Shown here: positions 46,432-56,189 of the stretch, one piece after another
Layout of the letters: every line of letters begins with the position of its first letter
How positions within the stretch are numbered: the first letter of the stretch is position 1
From: Loripinus fragilis
Taxonomy: Eukaryota > Mollusca > Bivalvia > Lucinida > Lucinidae
Direction of reading: 5' to 3'
DNA length: 64,000 bases
Assembly: GCA_964019695.1 (NCBI GenBank)
Contig: OZ026515.1
Coordinates: 133,942,849-134,006,848 of the forward strand
The notes under the pieces: generated by a model
The model's database searches: none
What the model was told of the DNA's origin: nothing
Seen by the model: only the letters and a program-made list of their open reading frames with translations
Position numbers and translations under genes: made by a program

Positions 46432-46488
46432 GGATTTACCTATATTCTACTCCTCCGCTAGAGAGAGCAACTTTAATCTGATTGGTCC
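46432..46488. promoter_or_regulatory. Polinton promoter box, right-arm copy
   Basis: 'ggatttacctatattctact', 'cgctagagagagcaac' and 'ctgattggtcc' in the same order and spacing as at 47152-47207. Lies between the 59-residue gene (minus) and the Gly-rich frame (plus, from 46587). Confidence 0.55.
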
Positions 46489-46676
46489 ATTTAAAGATCA
46501 CGCCATAATCACCCCATTACTGTGAACAAGGTTAGAAAATACTACAATCACACATATCTTAGGCAAAGCCTTACATACAAAACTAAGTGCAACATATTAA
46601 GTTATTCTTTCTTGAAGAAATGGGTGGCCCTGACAAGGGCCGGTTTTGGTGGTTATATTACCACAGAGACAAAAAT

Positions 46677-47078
46677 TTAGGAGCAGGGGCATCTACTGGG
46701 GCGGCCACCACAGGCAGGGCATCGCACAGCCCACTGTTCTACAGTTATAGTTCTTCTCACTGGTATGTAGAAGGGTTGATGGTCTGCCTCAGCATCCCAA
46801 TCCTCAGAAGGATGAGGTGTGGGGGAAGAATTAACCCCCCAATCTTCCTCCTCGTCACTGATAGTCTCCACCTTCACTTCCATTTTCGCATCATTAATCA
46901 AATTTTCGACCCTTCGACTCATCTCCAACATCTTTTGATGATTCTCAATTCTTTGCAGAAGAAGTTCACCTGTATCCTTCACAGCATTCACTGTCTCCAG
47001 CAACCTTATAGTAGCATCAACCATAGTCTTGCCCAGCTCCTCCAATTGCCCCAAACGCGAATCAAAATTGCAAGCCAT
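46677..47078 (-). CDS. Polinton coiled-coil protein E
   Basis: 133 residues from an ATG at 47078. The N-terminal half ('LGQLEELGKTMVDATIRLLE ...') shows heptad-like hydrophobic spacing, so a coiled coil is likely. It is followed by an acidic patch 'ETISDEEEDWG' and a Pro/Ser stretch. The last residues ('CPACGGRPSRCPC') lie beyond 46745 in the palindromic arm, so the C-terminus is probably chimeric. Not recognised. Divergently transcribed from gene F. Confidence 0.5.
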   Translation of the reverse strand: MACNFDSRLGQLEELGKTMVDATIRLLETVNAVKDTGELLLQRIENHQKMLEMSRRVENLINDAKMEVKVETISDEEEDWGVNSSPTPHPSEDWDAEADHQPFYIPVRRTITVEQWAVRCPACGGRPSRCPCS

Positions 47079-47133
47079 TTTGTTGTTGTTGTTTAACACA
47101 AAAACAGAATACAAATCTGAGTTTTGAAACGAG

Positions 47134-47298
47134 CTTTTATAGTTTTCAAAGGGATTGACCTACATTGAACTCCTACGCTAGAGAGAGCAACACTACACTG
47201 ATTGGTCAGTTCATTTATTTCACCCAATCAGAGTTGACTTGATTTCTTGAAGCGCGGGAACTTTAAACTAGGTCAATCCGTTTGACAAGTTTAAAAGG
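47134..47298. promoter_or_regulatory. Symmetric divergent promoter between genes E and F
   Basis: Reading outwards to inwards from each side: TATA boxes (CTATAAAAG on minus at 47134-47142; TTTAAAAGG on plus at 47290-47298), then GGATTGACCTA (47152-47162) and its complement TAGGTCAATCC (47269-47279), then CTGATTGG (about 47198) and CCAATCAG (about 47224). Gene E starts 56 nt beyond its TATA box and gene F 34 nt beyond its own. Confidence 0.6.
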
Positions 47299-47331
47299 CT
47301 TGAACACACTACATTTTCACCATTCATAATC

Positions 47332-47726
47332 ATGGAGTCATCACTGACATTAGATGATATGATCAACAACCCTGACCTTTTGCATCAGCAGTGAATGAGA
47401 CATTTGCTAGTGATACGACACAACAGTATTATACGCCGCAAACACCCTCAGCGTATATACCTCAACCTGTTCAACAGATGCTGCAAAAACAACAGTCAAA
47501 GACTCAAGTCATTTAAGTCTTACTCAAGGAACTCAATGAGTTAAGATCTAGAGTGAAGAACTTAGAAGAAATGTCTCAGCAACGTGCACAGCAGCAAACT
47601 TTAGAGATACCATCCACCCAGATACCCATAAGACTTGACATTACGACAAATGATCAAGACACCAGTCAAAACATAGGAGTTGGAAAAGCAACTAAGAAAA
47701 TTAGAATTACTAAGAGGAAATGCTAA
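47332..47726 (+). pseudogene. Polinton gene F (Gln-rich coiled coil), broken
   Basis: ATG at 47332 ('MESSLTLDDMINNPDL'). A one-base lesion after about 16 codons and a TAA in place of CAA near 47515 break it. The rest reads 'PQPVQQMLQKQQSKTQ', 'LKELNELRSRVKNLEEMSQQ' (coiled coil) and a basic end 'KKIRITKRKC'. Total about 130 codons. No family recognised. Confidence 0.5.
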
Positions 47727-47806
47727 AAATCACCTAGACAATCAACAAACAGCCCTTTTCAGGGCTATCACTTCCCTAGAAAGAATACCACAAAGTTGTT
47801 ACTCAA

Positions 47807-48270
47807 TATACACTAGTTAACGCTACAGAGTGATGCCTCTAGGAGTTGAGGTCTTGATTGACCAAGAGACTCTAAGACGCATGGTACTTAGTAGCCTTGA
47901 CTATTACACACACCATATATCACCACATACTATACCCCCTAAAATGACTAAGTTATCTTCAAAGCTGAATTTAACTAAGTTATTTTATATATCACCACAG
48001 CAGGACCTTTAATACCTCTCAATAAACTAAGTTATTTTCCAACAGCCCAGGAAACTATCATAATCACAACCCAACCAGTGAATATGACCAGGAAACTATC
48101 ACAATCATAGATCCAACCAAAATACCCCTAAAATAAACGTTATTCGCAGCTAGTCACTCAAGCTTACCAGGGACGGCATCTATGGCATCCGCGATTCAAT
48201 CCTGAAAAAAAAAACTAAGTTCTTTTCAGGCTTAAAAATCGCGGGTGCCAGAGTGCCTCCCATTACTACT
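47807..48270 (-). repeat. Polinton right terminal inverted repeat
   Basis: Inverted copy of 36011-36477. Ends CCCATTACTACT followed by GCTATC. Confidence 0.9.
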
Positions 48271-48276
48271 GCTATC

Positions 48277-48716
48277 CGATAAGATTGTCCTGAAGACTTG
48301 AACCCTTGTCCTGCTGAGTAAATAAGCATGCGATATTTGCATCTTTTTCAAGCTAGTTCAGCTGTACAATACCCTAAATAAAGGATCTTACATAACTGCT
48401 AATGTTTTATTTAATCTATTAAACTAGTTAGGGAAAACCGATAATCAAAGAAACAGCTAGAAACAATCCACACAGAAGCAGCAAGAATTGTCTAGGGTGC
48501 AACTCACCTGAGCATTTTGTTGCCTTTTCGCAACAAGTTTAATAAACTCAATAATACAGGTGCACGAAGGTTAGATTCTTTTTTATCACGTGACATCAGA
48601 CGCATTTTTGGCTAGACGTCAAGAATTTGCTATCTTATACAAAGCGTTAAAATTGACGCCATCTCGCAACGTCACTAAATCTGTCGCTCCCAGATGATAA
48701 TAATGATAATAATAGT
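48277..48716. other. Non-coding with half of a TTATTGAATTTAT MITE
   Basis: 48525-48590 matches one arm of the foldback family at 19.6, 19.9 and 56.2 kb. Otherwise nothing recognised. Confidence 0.45.
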
Positions 48717-49087
48717 CACGCCTACCAAACGCTCGAATGCTTAACATCTGGTTGAATATTTAAAACAACTGCTCTATGAAGAAATTCAAAAATCGGGGAA
48801 TGTCGGACTCCTGCGTTTGTGGTATAAATACGAGCTCAGAAAGTATTCTCATTAGGTCATATTACCTTTTCGCGCGATCAACATGTTCCTGTCGAATTCT
48901 GGTACACCTATTTTACGCGAAATGTAAATCTGGCAAAACGAGAGAACTTTCTGACCTCAAATTTATACCACAAACGTAGGAATGAATAGTCTGTTGCATG
49001 ACATTCCCCGATTTTTGATTCTCTTCCTGGAGGAATTGTTTTTAATATTCAACCAGATGTTGAGCATTCGAGCGTTTGGTAGGCGAG
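48717..49087. mobile_element. Foldback MITE with long terminal inverted repeats
   Basis: 'cgcctaccaaacgctcgaat' and its complement 'attcgagcgtttggtaggcg' bound the element. A second stem ('caaaaatcggggaatgtc' against 'gacattccccgatttttg') and a third ('gtttgtggtataaat' against 'atttataccacaaac') follow inside. Confidence 0.8.
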
Positions 49088-49467
49088 TGGAATCATTGGA
49101 GTGACTGTAAACGTTGTGGATCCTGGTGAGATCGCTTTGTCAGAAGCTAGCTATTCTGGGTCTTTATTGTTTTCAGATCACGATATATCTGGGTTCATTC
49201 AACAGGACAATGGTTAATATGAAAACATTGATCCGTCAATTAATATTTTTCTGTCTTTCAAATGAAATAAGCTAGTATATCTTTTATGTCAGTGTATTTT
49301 TTACCTTTTGACAAGCAAGCTGTGTGATGTTTAGTCTTGACCATTTTCCTGCTGAATGGGATCTCATATTCAGCATTGGTTTGATCAGAAGATCAGGATT
49401 TACAGGATTCCCGTTCTTTTCATTAACATAAACTTAGCAAAAGTTCGACCAGATCACTTGTGTTTTT

Positions 49468-49491
49468 GCTTGCGGCGCTCTCGCCGCAAGC
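49468..49491. repeat. GC hairpin
   Basis: Perfect stem 'gcttgcggcg-ctct-cgccgcaagc'. It sits at the left edge of the duplicated TATA-bearing block. Confidence 0.6.
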
Positions 49492-49519
49492 ATTTGTGTT
49501 CTCTAGCTGGTTGTCTATT

Positions 49520-49905
49520 TATTGCGGTCGGCCTTGGCCGGCCGCTTATATAAACTTCAATCAAAGCATACATCAAATTCAGATTTTGACCAAACCTTTA
49601 TGCCGTGCTCAGTCTATATTTTATTCGCTGCCGAACAACGAGTGGGGTACCAAATATCATGGGTTGACCTACAGCGCGAAGTAAACTGTCCGTGAAATCT
49701 GTAGGGCTACCTATAGCGCGAGGCAAGCTCGTTTGCGAATTTAATTTTCACAAAGAAGACGTCAATTTGCCCTGCCGCTTATATAAACGCAATAAGTATT
49801 AGCTTTTCAAAAAAGCTGGCGAAAGTTAAACGCCCCAAAGTCAAAACATCCTTGATTGGCAGAGAGAGAGCGAACTTCACATCAGTAAACGTACTTATAT
49901 GAGTG
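49520..49905 (+). repeat. ~380-bp block with two TATATAAA motifs, copy 1
   Basis: Over 90% alike to 50566-50948. Contains 'ggccggccgcttatataaac' near its start and 'gccgcttatataaacg' near its end, plus 'cgctgccgaacaacgagtgg'. No open reading frame is common to both copies. Confidence 0.7.
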
Positions 49906-49984
49906 TCATCCACATCTGATCACATAGAATTACTATGAATTCAGGCACTGTCTTATGACGGTCATGACAAACAGGTTTTATGCT

Positions 49985-50300
49985 CCAAATGGAGGCATAT
50001 AGTAATTAAACTGCCTGTCCTTAGTGTCCTAAGTGTTTTAGTGCTCAAATCATATCCAGGGTATATCTCCTATAACATTTTAGGTAGGAATGCCAAAATT
50101 CGTGTCTTAATGCATTTAGGGTCATGGAGCGTCACGCACCTTTACCACTGCCATCAGATCTAGAAAAATCATGTCACGAGCAAAAATCCTAGGAATCCTA
50201 AATTTGGTCTGTGAACACATCTTTGGGTCATGGAGTCTGTACATATACAGTTAAGCGACCACTGTGACCTGGATTTTCTGGCATCAGTTTTAAGAAAAAT
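49985..50300. repeat. Diverged relative of the satellite-carrier end
   Basis: 'ggaggcatatagtaatt', 'tatctcctataacatttt' and 'gaccactgtgacct' follow the order seen at 42740-43090, without a tandem array. Confidence 0.5.
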
Positions 50301-50529
50301 GTGCTGTCTAGTGTTGTCAAATGATTTTCCATAAATGTGTCGCATGCTAGATACATTACCATAACATACCATGCATAAGCCGGGTGCTTTCAAAAGATCA
50401 AGCAACATTCTCGCTGGAAGCATTATTAAATGGTAACAAATCACAGTTAAGATGTTAATAATCAGAGCTTAAAATAAATCTACTTGTACAAGCTCTAGAA
50501 GCAGTGGGCAAGATTACATACAATGATAG

Positions 50530-50948
50530 GGCTAAACGACCGCCAGCTTTTTTGAAAAGCTAATATTTGTTGTGGTCGGCCATGGCCGGCCGCTTATATA
50601 AACATCATTCAAAACACACATCAAATTCAGGTTTCGAACAAACCTTTATGCCATGCTCATGCTATATTTTATTCGCTGCCGAACAACGAGTGGGGTACCA
50701 AATATCGTGGGATGACAAACAGCGCGAAGTAAACTGTCCGTGAAATCTGTAGGGCTACCTATTGCGCGAGGCAAGCTTGTTTACGAATTTAATTTTCACA
50801 AAGAATGCGTCAATTTGCCCTGCCGCTATATAAACACATTAAGTATTAGCTTTTCAAAAAAGCTGGCGAAAGTCAAACGTCCCAAAGTCAAAACGTCCTT
50901 GATTGGCAAAGAGTGCGAGCCAAATTCACATCAGTAAACGTAGTAAAT
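50530..50948 (+). repeat. ~380-bp TATA-bearing block, copy 2, with terminal inverted repeat
   Basis: Here the block is bounded by 'cgccagcttttttgaaaagc' and the complement 'gcttttcaaaaaagctggcg', so it may be a MITE. Copy 1 retains only the right end. Confidence 0.6.
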
Positions 50949-51704
50949 ATCAGTAAAATATTTTCATTTCAAAAGTCAAACTCATATTGAACTCTAAAGT
51001 GCTGAAATGAATATTCTTCCTGCATGAAACTCTTTGCTATTGGCCAAAGTGTCAAGTTAATACCCACCATCCTATGCAAATTCTTATGATTTTTTAAATT
51101 GAGGGTACGTGTGTTCGGCAAAGAATTTTGCTTGGCCGTTTTCTGGTATCGTTTACTGATAGGCTTGCCTATTTGGGAATGCAAACGAAATAGATATTTC
51201 AGAAAATCGATAAAAACACACGTGGCCTGTTAGAACTTTTGACTTCATTTTCACAGTACACATTAAGCATAAGTCATAAATTGTACATGTACCCAGGAGA
51301 CTGACGAATGCACGGGTCTTTCATTTTCTAAAAATTACAAGAATTTGCATTGGACGGTGTGGTAAGTTTTGACACAAAGACCAACAGCGACGACCCTCAT
51401 GCAGATGGAATGTTCAGGTCTGCATTTAAGAGTTCAATAAGAGTTTGGCTTTAGAAATGAAAATGTTATGCGGATAGAAGTTAGTTATTTTTAAAAGTCC
51501 TGTTTCACATTAGTTGTTAAGGTTTTGAAGACAAATGATAAAATGTAGATGATCAATTAGAACTTTTGTTACGTATATGCAACATTACAAATGTCTTCCA
51601 TTAAACGGATTTAAACCAAATCCATTAAAATAAATGGTCCAAAATATTAGGTCTAAGTAACGTTGGACTTTGCTGTCCGTTCTGCTGTTGTTTATTCATT
51701 GTTT
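50949..51704. other. Non-coding, nothing recognised
   Basis: No gene features. Confidence 0.35.
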
Positions 51705-51705
51705 G

Positions 51706-51787
51706 CCCCCCCCCCCCCCCCCCATTATTAAATATCCTATGAAAATGAAATAATTGGTATCCCAAATTATTTCATTTTCATGGGATA
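51706..51787. repeat. 18-C run followed by a perfect foldback
   Basis: C run 51706-51723, then 'atcctatgaaaatgaaataa' facing its complement 'ttatttcattttcatgggat' (51733-51787). Confidence 0.6.
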
Positions 51788-51969
51788 ATTAATTAAAAAA
51801 AATAGATATAATGAGCAAAGAGAACCTCACACACCTTTATACATATGAACCCCTTTTCAAAAATCCTGGATCCGCCCCTGTTGCTCCCATTTTTGTGGAG
51901 GTTTTATGTTAGGTCTTTTGTTTTGTGCTGCATTACTTTGTGTTGTCTCTTTTCTGCAATCAACTCACC

Positions 51970-52270
51970 TGGGAAGAGAGGGTGAGAGAGAGATGAGTGT
52001 ATGGGGGGGGATAGAAAAATCCGTACCGAGGATCGCCGTTTGGCAGCACGAGGCCTGCCGAGTGGTGACAAACGGTGATCCAGAGGGACGGATTTTTCTA
52101 TCCTACCCTCACACGAATAATGGATTCTTATTCTTGCTACCACTGTTTTTATTTATTTATTTATTTTATTTATTTATATAAAACTAAGCTTCCAGAAGTC
52201 TCTTAATATGCTTAGATGCATTTTCATATGGTGACGTTACTCGACGTCCTGTGTAAGATAGCATGGGTAA
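51970..52270. mobile_element. Palindromic repeat D upstream of the Star-like gene
   Basis: 'ggatagaaaaatccgt' (52009) and 'acggatttttctatcc' (52102) are inverted repeats around 'gtttggcagcacgaggcctg'. The tail 'ggtgacgttactcgacg' recurs in the second copy at 62100-62360. Confidence 0.65.
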
Positions 52271-52319
52271 GATAAGATTTTCTATCCCAGGGTTAAATCT
52301 CAGATATCTTTATCCGATG

Positions 52320-52460
52320 TGCAAGAAAGAGAGCTGGTTGCTTTACTTTTGTTGTGTTCTGAATGTCATGTCGCTGTTGTCGTTCTTTGACTCTTTCTAG
52401 CGGTGCCATGGGTTGGTCTGTGGTGTGTGATTGTGGTATTTCCTGGTGATACTCAATGAC
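52320..52460 (+). repeat. Repeat A fragment
   Basis: 'agagagctggttgctttact', 'cggtgccatgggttg' and 'gtggtatttcctg' match the second half of repeat A. It ends about 120 bp before the first coding exon's acceptor. Confidence 0.55.
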
Positions 52461-52606
52461 CTTTTTTTTTACTTTTCATGAGGACATATTTTAATCTGAT
52501 AAAATAGGAATAAATCTAAAATTCTGTAGAAAGTATATTATAGGTATTAAATCTCGAATTCCAATTGTATCGTTTCAGGGTCTGGGTGGATTGACATAAA
52601 ACGACC

Positions 52607-53077
52607 ATGCGGACTGTCCATAGAAGTTTAGGGTTTTTTGGTCTGGCAGTTTTAATCTTCCTAATTTGTGTTTATATGAAAGCCGGCAGGCCAGTACATC
52701 GGCCCGAGAAAATCGCAGACCATATACCCTGGACCGATCAGCTCGGCACTGTCAAGTCGTTTATTGCAAGTATGATCAAGCAGTTAAACGACGAAAAGGC
52801 TGGAGTGCCGCCAGTGTATAAGACAGACCATGACACTGATTATAAACCTTGGTCTGATCCACTCACCACGCAGCTTGACAAGTCATATGCTGAAGCATTG
52901 CTTGACCAGTTGAACAGCGAGAAAGCACAACAGGATGATCCACGATTGGTAAAACTGATCCGAGACCACTTTATTGAACCGCCGTCTCCTCTGCCGTACA
53001 ACTTGCATAAACCAGAAAGAAAGTACTACGCTCAGAAAAATCAGTCAGCCATTGTTGATGGCATGCTCAATAATACG
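52607..53077 (+). CDS. Star-like FkbM-type membrane methyltransferase, coding exon 1
   Basis: 157 codons, residues 1-157. A pyrimidine-rich acceptor (tttcag, ending 52578) precedes the ATG at 52607, so an upstream non-coding exon is likely; it is not identified. Residues 8-24 are a hydrophobic signal-anchor after a basic start, giving a type II topology. Residues 41-65 and 81-107 are an internal repeat ('PWTDQL...QLNDEKA' / 'PWSDPL...QLNSEKA'). 'DDPRLVKLIRDHFIEPP' is a conserved stem motif of Star-like proteins. 'NQS' and 'NNT' are possible N-glycosylation sites. The exon ends in phase 0 at ACG|GTAAGTAT. Confidence 0.88.
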
Positions 53078-53090
53078 GTAAGTATCAATT

Positions 53091-53442
53091 AAAGCTGCAT
53101 AGTCTGTAACTTTTGATCTTTTAATTTCTATTTTTCAAGAACAAATTAAAAAATTAAAATTCGGGTGTACATTTTACCAATTTGTATATCTTTACATATT
53201 ATCAGTATCAAAACAACAGCATTTATGTTAAAACTTGACTGTCTATAATTATTGGAGGGACGCAAATAATACCAACAAAAGAAAACACCTGTTTTTATAA
53301 GATAATTCACTTTTCCATGCAGTTTTCAGCTATAGTGAACATATTTATTGTGAAAACTTAACTTAATTCTGCTTTTACAAATGATTTAAAAAGAAAAAAA
53401 AAATTCGAAAAATGTTCATAGTTGCAGACTTAGTCGCTTTAA
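53091..53442 (+). mobile_element. Repeat C, copy 2
   Basis: Begins 14 bp after the exon 1 donor ('ttaaagctgcatagtctgta'). Matches 54777-55148 and the complement of 27208-27588. Confidence 0.65.
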
Positions 53443-53689
53443 GTAAGCACGTTGTAATGTGGGTCACAATCGGTCCGCCAGCGCAACGCAATTCCAATAA
53501 TGACTGATGGTGGGTCGATGGTGGCCCGAGATTGCAAGCTGACTGGGAACATTTAATTTAATAACTACAAGAACGAATAATCCTCAGAATTAATTTTGAA
53601 AAAAATGGCCACCTATTTTGATTTGTTAAAGATGTGCATATGGCAAATGTATATTTGTTTGTTTTGTTTGATTTGTTTCTTTTCGTCCC

Positions 53690-53855
53690 ATCAACAGTCT
53701 TTCAGTTAAACAGGGACGGGTTTCCCGGGTTGAACCAGCTAGGATAAATGTGTCCTGCTCAAGAACCAAAACGCAGTGACGCCGGTGAGGCTCGAACCCG
53801 CGACCCCTCGGTCTCGAGTCAAGCACTCTACCACTGAGCCACTGCGCTCCCTGGC
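53690..53855 (-). repeat. tRNA-derived SINE
   Basis: The minus strand reads 'gcgcagtggctcagtggtag' (A box) and 'gcgggttcgagcctcacc' (B box) with about 34 bp between, a well-formed tRNA-like head. The tail 'ggttcttgagcaggacacat' continues to about 53690. A relic of the same family is at 12400-12520. Confidence 0.75.
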
Positions 53856-53931
53856 ATATGTAAATTAAGGACGTAGATAAAAGATTATACTTAAATAGCA
53901 GCTAAGGCCCCACCGGATAAATGTACATGTA

Positions 53932-54265
53932 CAGTAAAACCTGTCTAAAACGGTCACTCTCAAAAAGACCAAAATTTGTTTTCCGAGGCCCAAAAATGAT
54001 TGCTTAATTCAGGTCAAAAGTATTGCAGAAGGGGAGCATTCTGTTATGCTTTGCGACCTTCATTAAGCTACCATTTGTCATAAAGATTTTTGTTTTGGCT
54101 ATTTTGAGTGGCCGTTTTACACAGGTTTTACCATACAGTAAAACCTGTGTAAAACGACCACTCTCAAAAAGCATTCTGCAATACTTTCGACCTTCATTAA
54201 GCTACCATTTGTCATTAAGATCTTTGTTTTTATCTTTGAGTGGCCGTTTTACACAGGTTTTACTG
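53932..54265. mobile_element. Two adjacent CAGTAAAACCTGT MITEs
   Basis: The first unit spans 53932-54134 and the second 54136-54265. Both begin 'cagtaaaacctgt', and the second ends 'acaggttttactg'. TA lies at the outer ends. The second has lost its left half-stem. Confidence 0.7.
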
Positions 54266-54529
54266 TATGTTTTAGATTTGAGAGTACGTGTAGACAATAG
54301 CACCATTATCTCATCAATTGGCCAATATTGTTAACAACATTGAATAGCATTGTCGAAAGTCTACATTGTTTGGTCTTTTTTCTACAAAAATCAAAACGTG
54401 CGAAATTACCTACCGTTGTTTACCAATTTCGTGTTGAGGACACTACCGTGATCTCAATTAAAGGTCTCGGGTGTGGCTAGGGAACAAATTTACGTTAACG
54501 CGATTTCGTGGTAGATCGGCTGATACCCA

Positions 54530-54690
54530 AGCTTACAAAGCCCTCTACCAAAATTGCCCAAATGGTTTCGCTCTGTCGAACGGAAGGGCCGTCCAAGCTG
54601 TATACAGAAATGATATCTTGAAACGAAACACCGGTCCATATTCACAACAATTTCACAAAAATGTTTCTCATAAATTTCTTGAATGAACTG
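54530..54690 (+). repeat. ~150-bp repeat E, copy 1
   Basis: 'ccctctaccaaaattgccca' and 'gggccgtccaagctgtatac' recur at 55148-55270 and 56485-56640. Confidence 0.55.
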
Positions 54691-54776
54691 TAGCTGAAGA
54701 TAAGAACATTGTGAAAGGACATATCCTATTGAACTGCTGCTCAAAATTCTAAGTAGTTTTACAGAAATGATCCTCT

Positions 54777-55148
54777 TAAAGCTGCATAGTCTGTAACTTT
54801 TGATATTCTAATTTTGAAAATAAAGTTTCTATTTTTCAAGAATACAGTAAAGAATACTCAAATTCAGGTAAACATTTTACCATTTTCATAAATTTGAACA
54901 AATTATATCCATCAAAACAACAGCATTTATGTTAAAAATCAACTGTCTAGAATTATTGGAGGGACGTAAATAATTCCTAACAAGAGAAAAATCACCGGTT
55001 TTTATAAGATAATGCACTGTTCCATGAAGCTTTCAGCTGTACTGAACATATTTATTGTGGAAACATAACTAAATTCTATTTTACAAATGATTTAAAAGGA
55101 TTTTTTTTTTCGAAAAATGTTCATAGTTACAGATCTAGTCTCTTTAAT
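54777..55148 (+). mobile_element. Repeat C, copy 3
   Basis: Full-length match to 53091-53442, ending 'cagatctagtctctttaa' and directly abutting repeat E copy 2. Confidence 0.65.
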
Positions 55149-55319
55149 GCCCTCTACCAATATTGCACAAATGATTTTGCTTCGTTAAACAAAAGGGGCG
55201 TCAGAGCTGTAGATAAGTATACCTTTGAACGACATCTCTTCCTGGACCTCTGGTTCGAATTCAAACTTTTATCATATGACGTCGCGTATGAGAGTGAAAT
55301 AACGCCATGCAATAAAAGG

Positions 55320-55480
55320 AGGATACTTACTTTTTTGAGGTGAATACCAAATATATTTCATCGAGTGTGTTGAAACATCAGAATTTTCACGAGTGCGCAG
55401 CACGAGTGAAAATTTCGATGTTTTCAACTCACGAGATGACGTAATTTGGTATTAACTGAAAAAAGTAAAGTTTCTTTTTG
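55320..55480. mobile_element. Foldback MITE
   Basis: 'acttacttttttgaggtgaa' faces the complement 'ttaactgaaaaaagtaaagt'. The centre is 'ttttcacgagtgcgcagcac' followed by 'gagtgaaaatt'. Confidence 0.65.
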
Positions 55481-55924
55481 TTTGAGATTTTTTAGAAGAT
55501 TTACGGTTAATCAATAAACCATGCTTCAGATCAAATCTCATTAAATAAATTGAGATAAAGGAGTATTTGTAACAGAATACCTGGATCAATCCATAGTCAT
55601 TGGGACTTACTGATAAACATAAATTTATTCAGCGTCAAAGTGCGAGACAAGAGCCGTCATAAGTAACGTCATAAATGTTTGATGACTTTACGTAACATAG
55701 GTTACATGCATTGCCTCACTCACTGAAGCGGGATGTGCTGAAAATGCAAAATAAAAAAATCATTTATTTTGGTACCAAGAATAATTGTTCCTCATGTTCT
55801 TACTAAGAAAATGCCTGCCTGCACTTGATGTTTTAGTTCACAAATAAATAAGTTATAGGTGTTTGAACTTTCGAAGTTAGCTGCATTAAGTGAATGAAAA
55901 AGTCAGAGGTAACCAAAAAAGTGA

Positions 55925-55995
55925 TATCAATCACTAGTGAAATTATAACCTGATATCAATCACTGGTGATTGATATCATATCGTTTCACTCTGTG
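55925..55995. repeat. Small inverted repeats
   Basis: 'tgatatcaatcactggtgat' continues into 'tgatatca', a perfect 28-bp palindrome. A half copy with 'aatcactagtgaaatt' lies just before it. Confidence 0.6.
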
Positions 55996-56189
55996 AAAAT
56001 AACATTTGTATTTGGTTTAGATGTGCATTAATTTCACTGCAAAGTATGAAATAAAATCGATAAACCTCTAGTGGTTTACAGATTTTCGGGAAACGTTATG
56101 ACGTCCATAACAACGTTATGTACATAATGACAAAATTATAACGTTTTAACAGCAGAAATGAGATTCCAAAGTAATCTTAATTTCAAATA

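Larger units (their letters stand above)
46073..46745 (+). repeat. Right arm of the Polinton palindrome, outer part
   Basis: Continues the inverted match to 37410-38080. Similarity ends at 46745, just after 'cccactgttctacagttata'. Confidence 0.85.
36011..48270. mobile_element. Polinton/Maverick element, 12.26 kb, complete ends
   Basis: Termini AGTAGTAATGGG ... CCCATTACTACT (the AG...CT ends of Polintons), long terminal inverted repeats (36011-36477, 47807-48270) and a perfect 6-bp target duplication GCTATC (36005-36010, 48271-48276). Inside is an adenovirus-type protease, the hallmark PRO gene of the group, plus small unknown genes. I find no protein-primed DNA polymerase, integrase, packaging ATPase or major capsid gene. 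The middle is a large palindrome and a satellite is inserted at 42742-46072. It is probably a non-autonomous derivative that kept cis ends and a subset of genes. Confidence 0.88.

Noticed and set aside
46587..47096. 169-codon plus-strand frame across the right arm end
   Set aside because: It runs antisense over gene E after a frameshift in the Gly-rich start and is a chimera of the palindrome junction.
51904..52181. Frames on both strands over repeat D
   Set aside because: The palindromic repeat gives mirror-image frames; no protein features.
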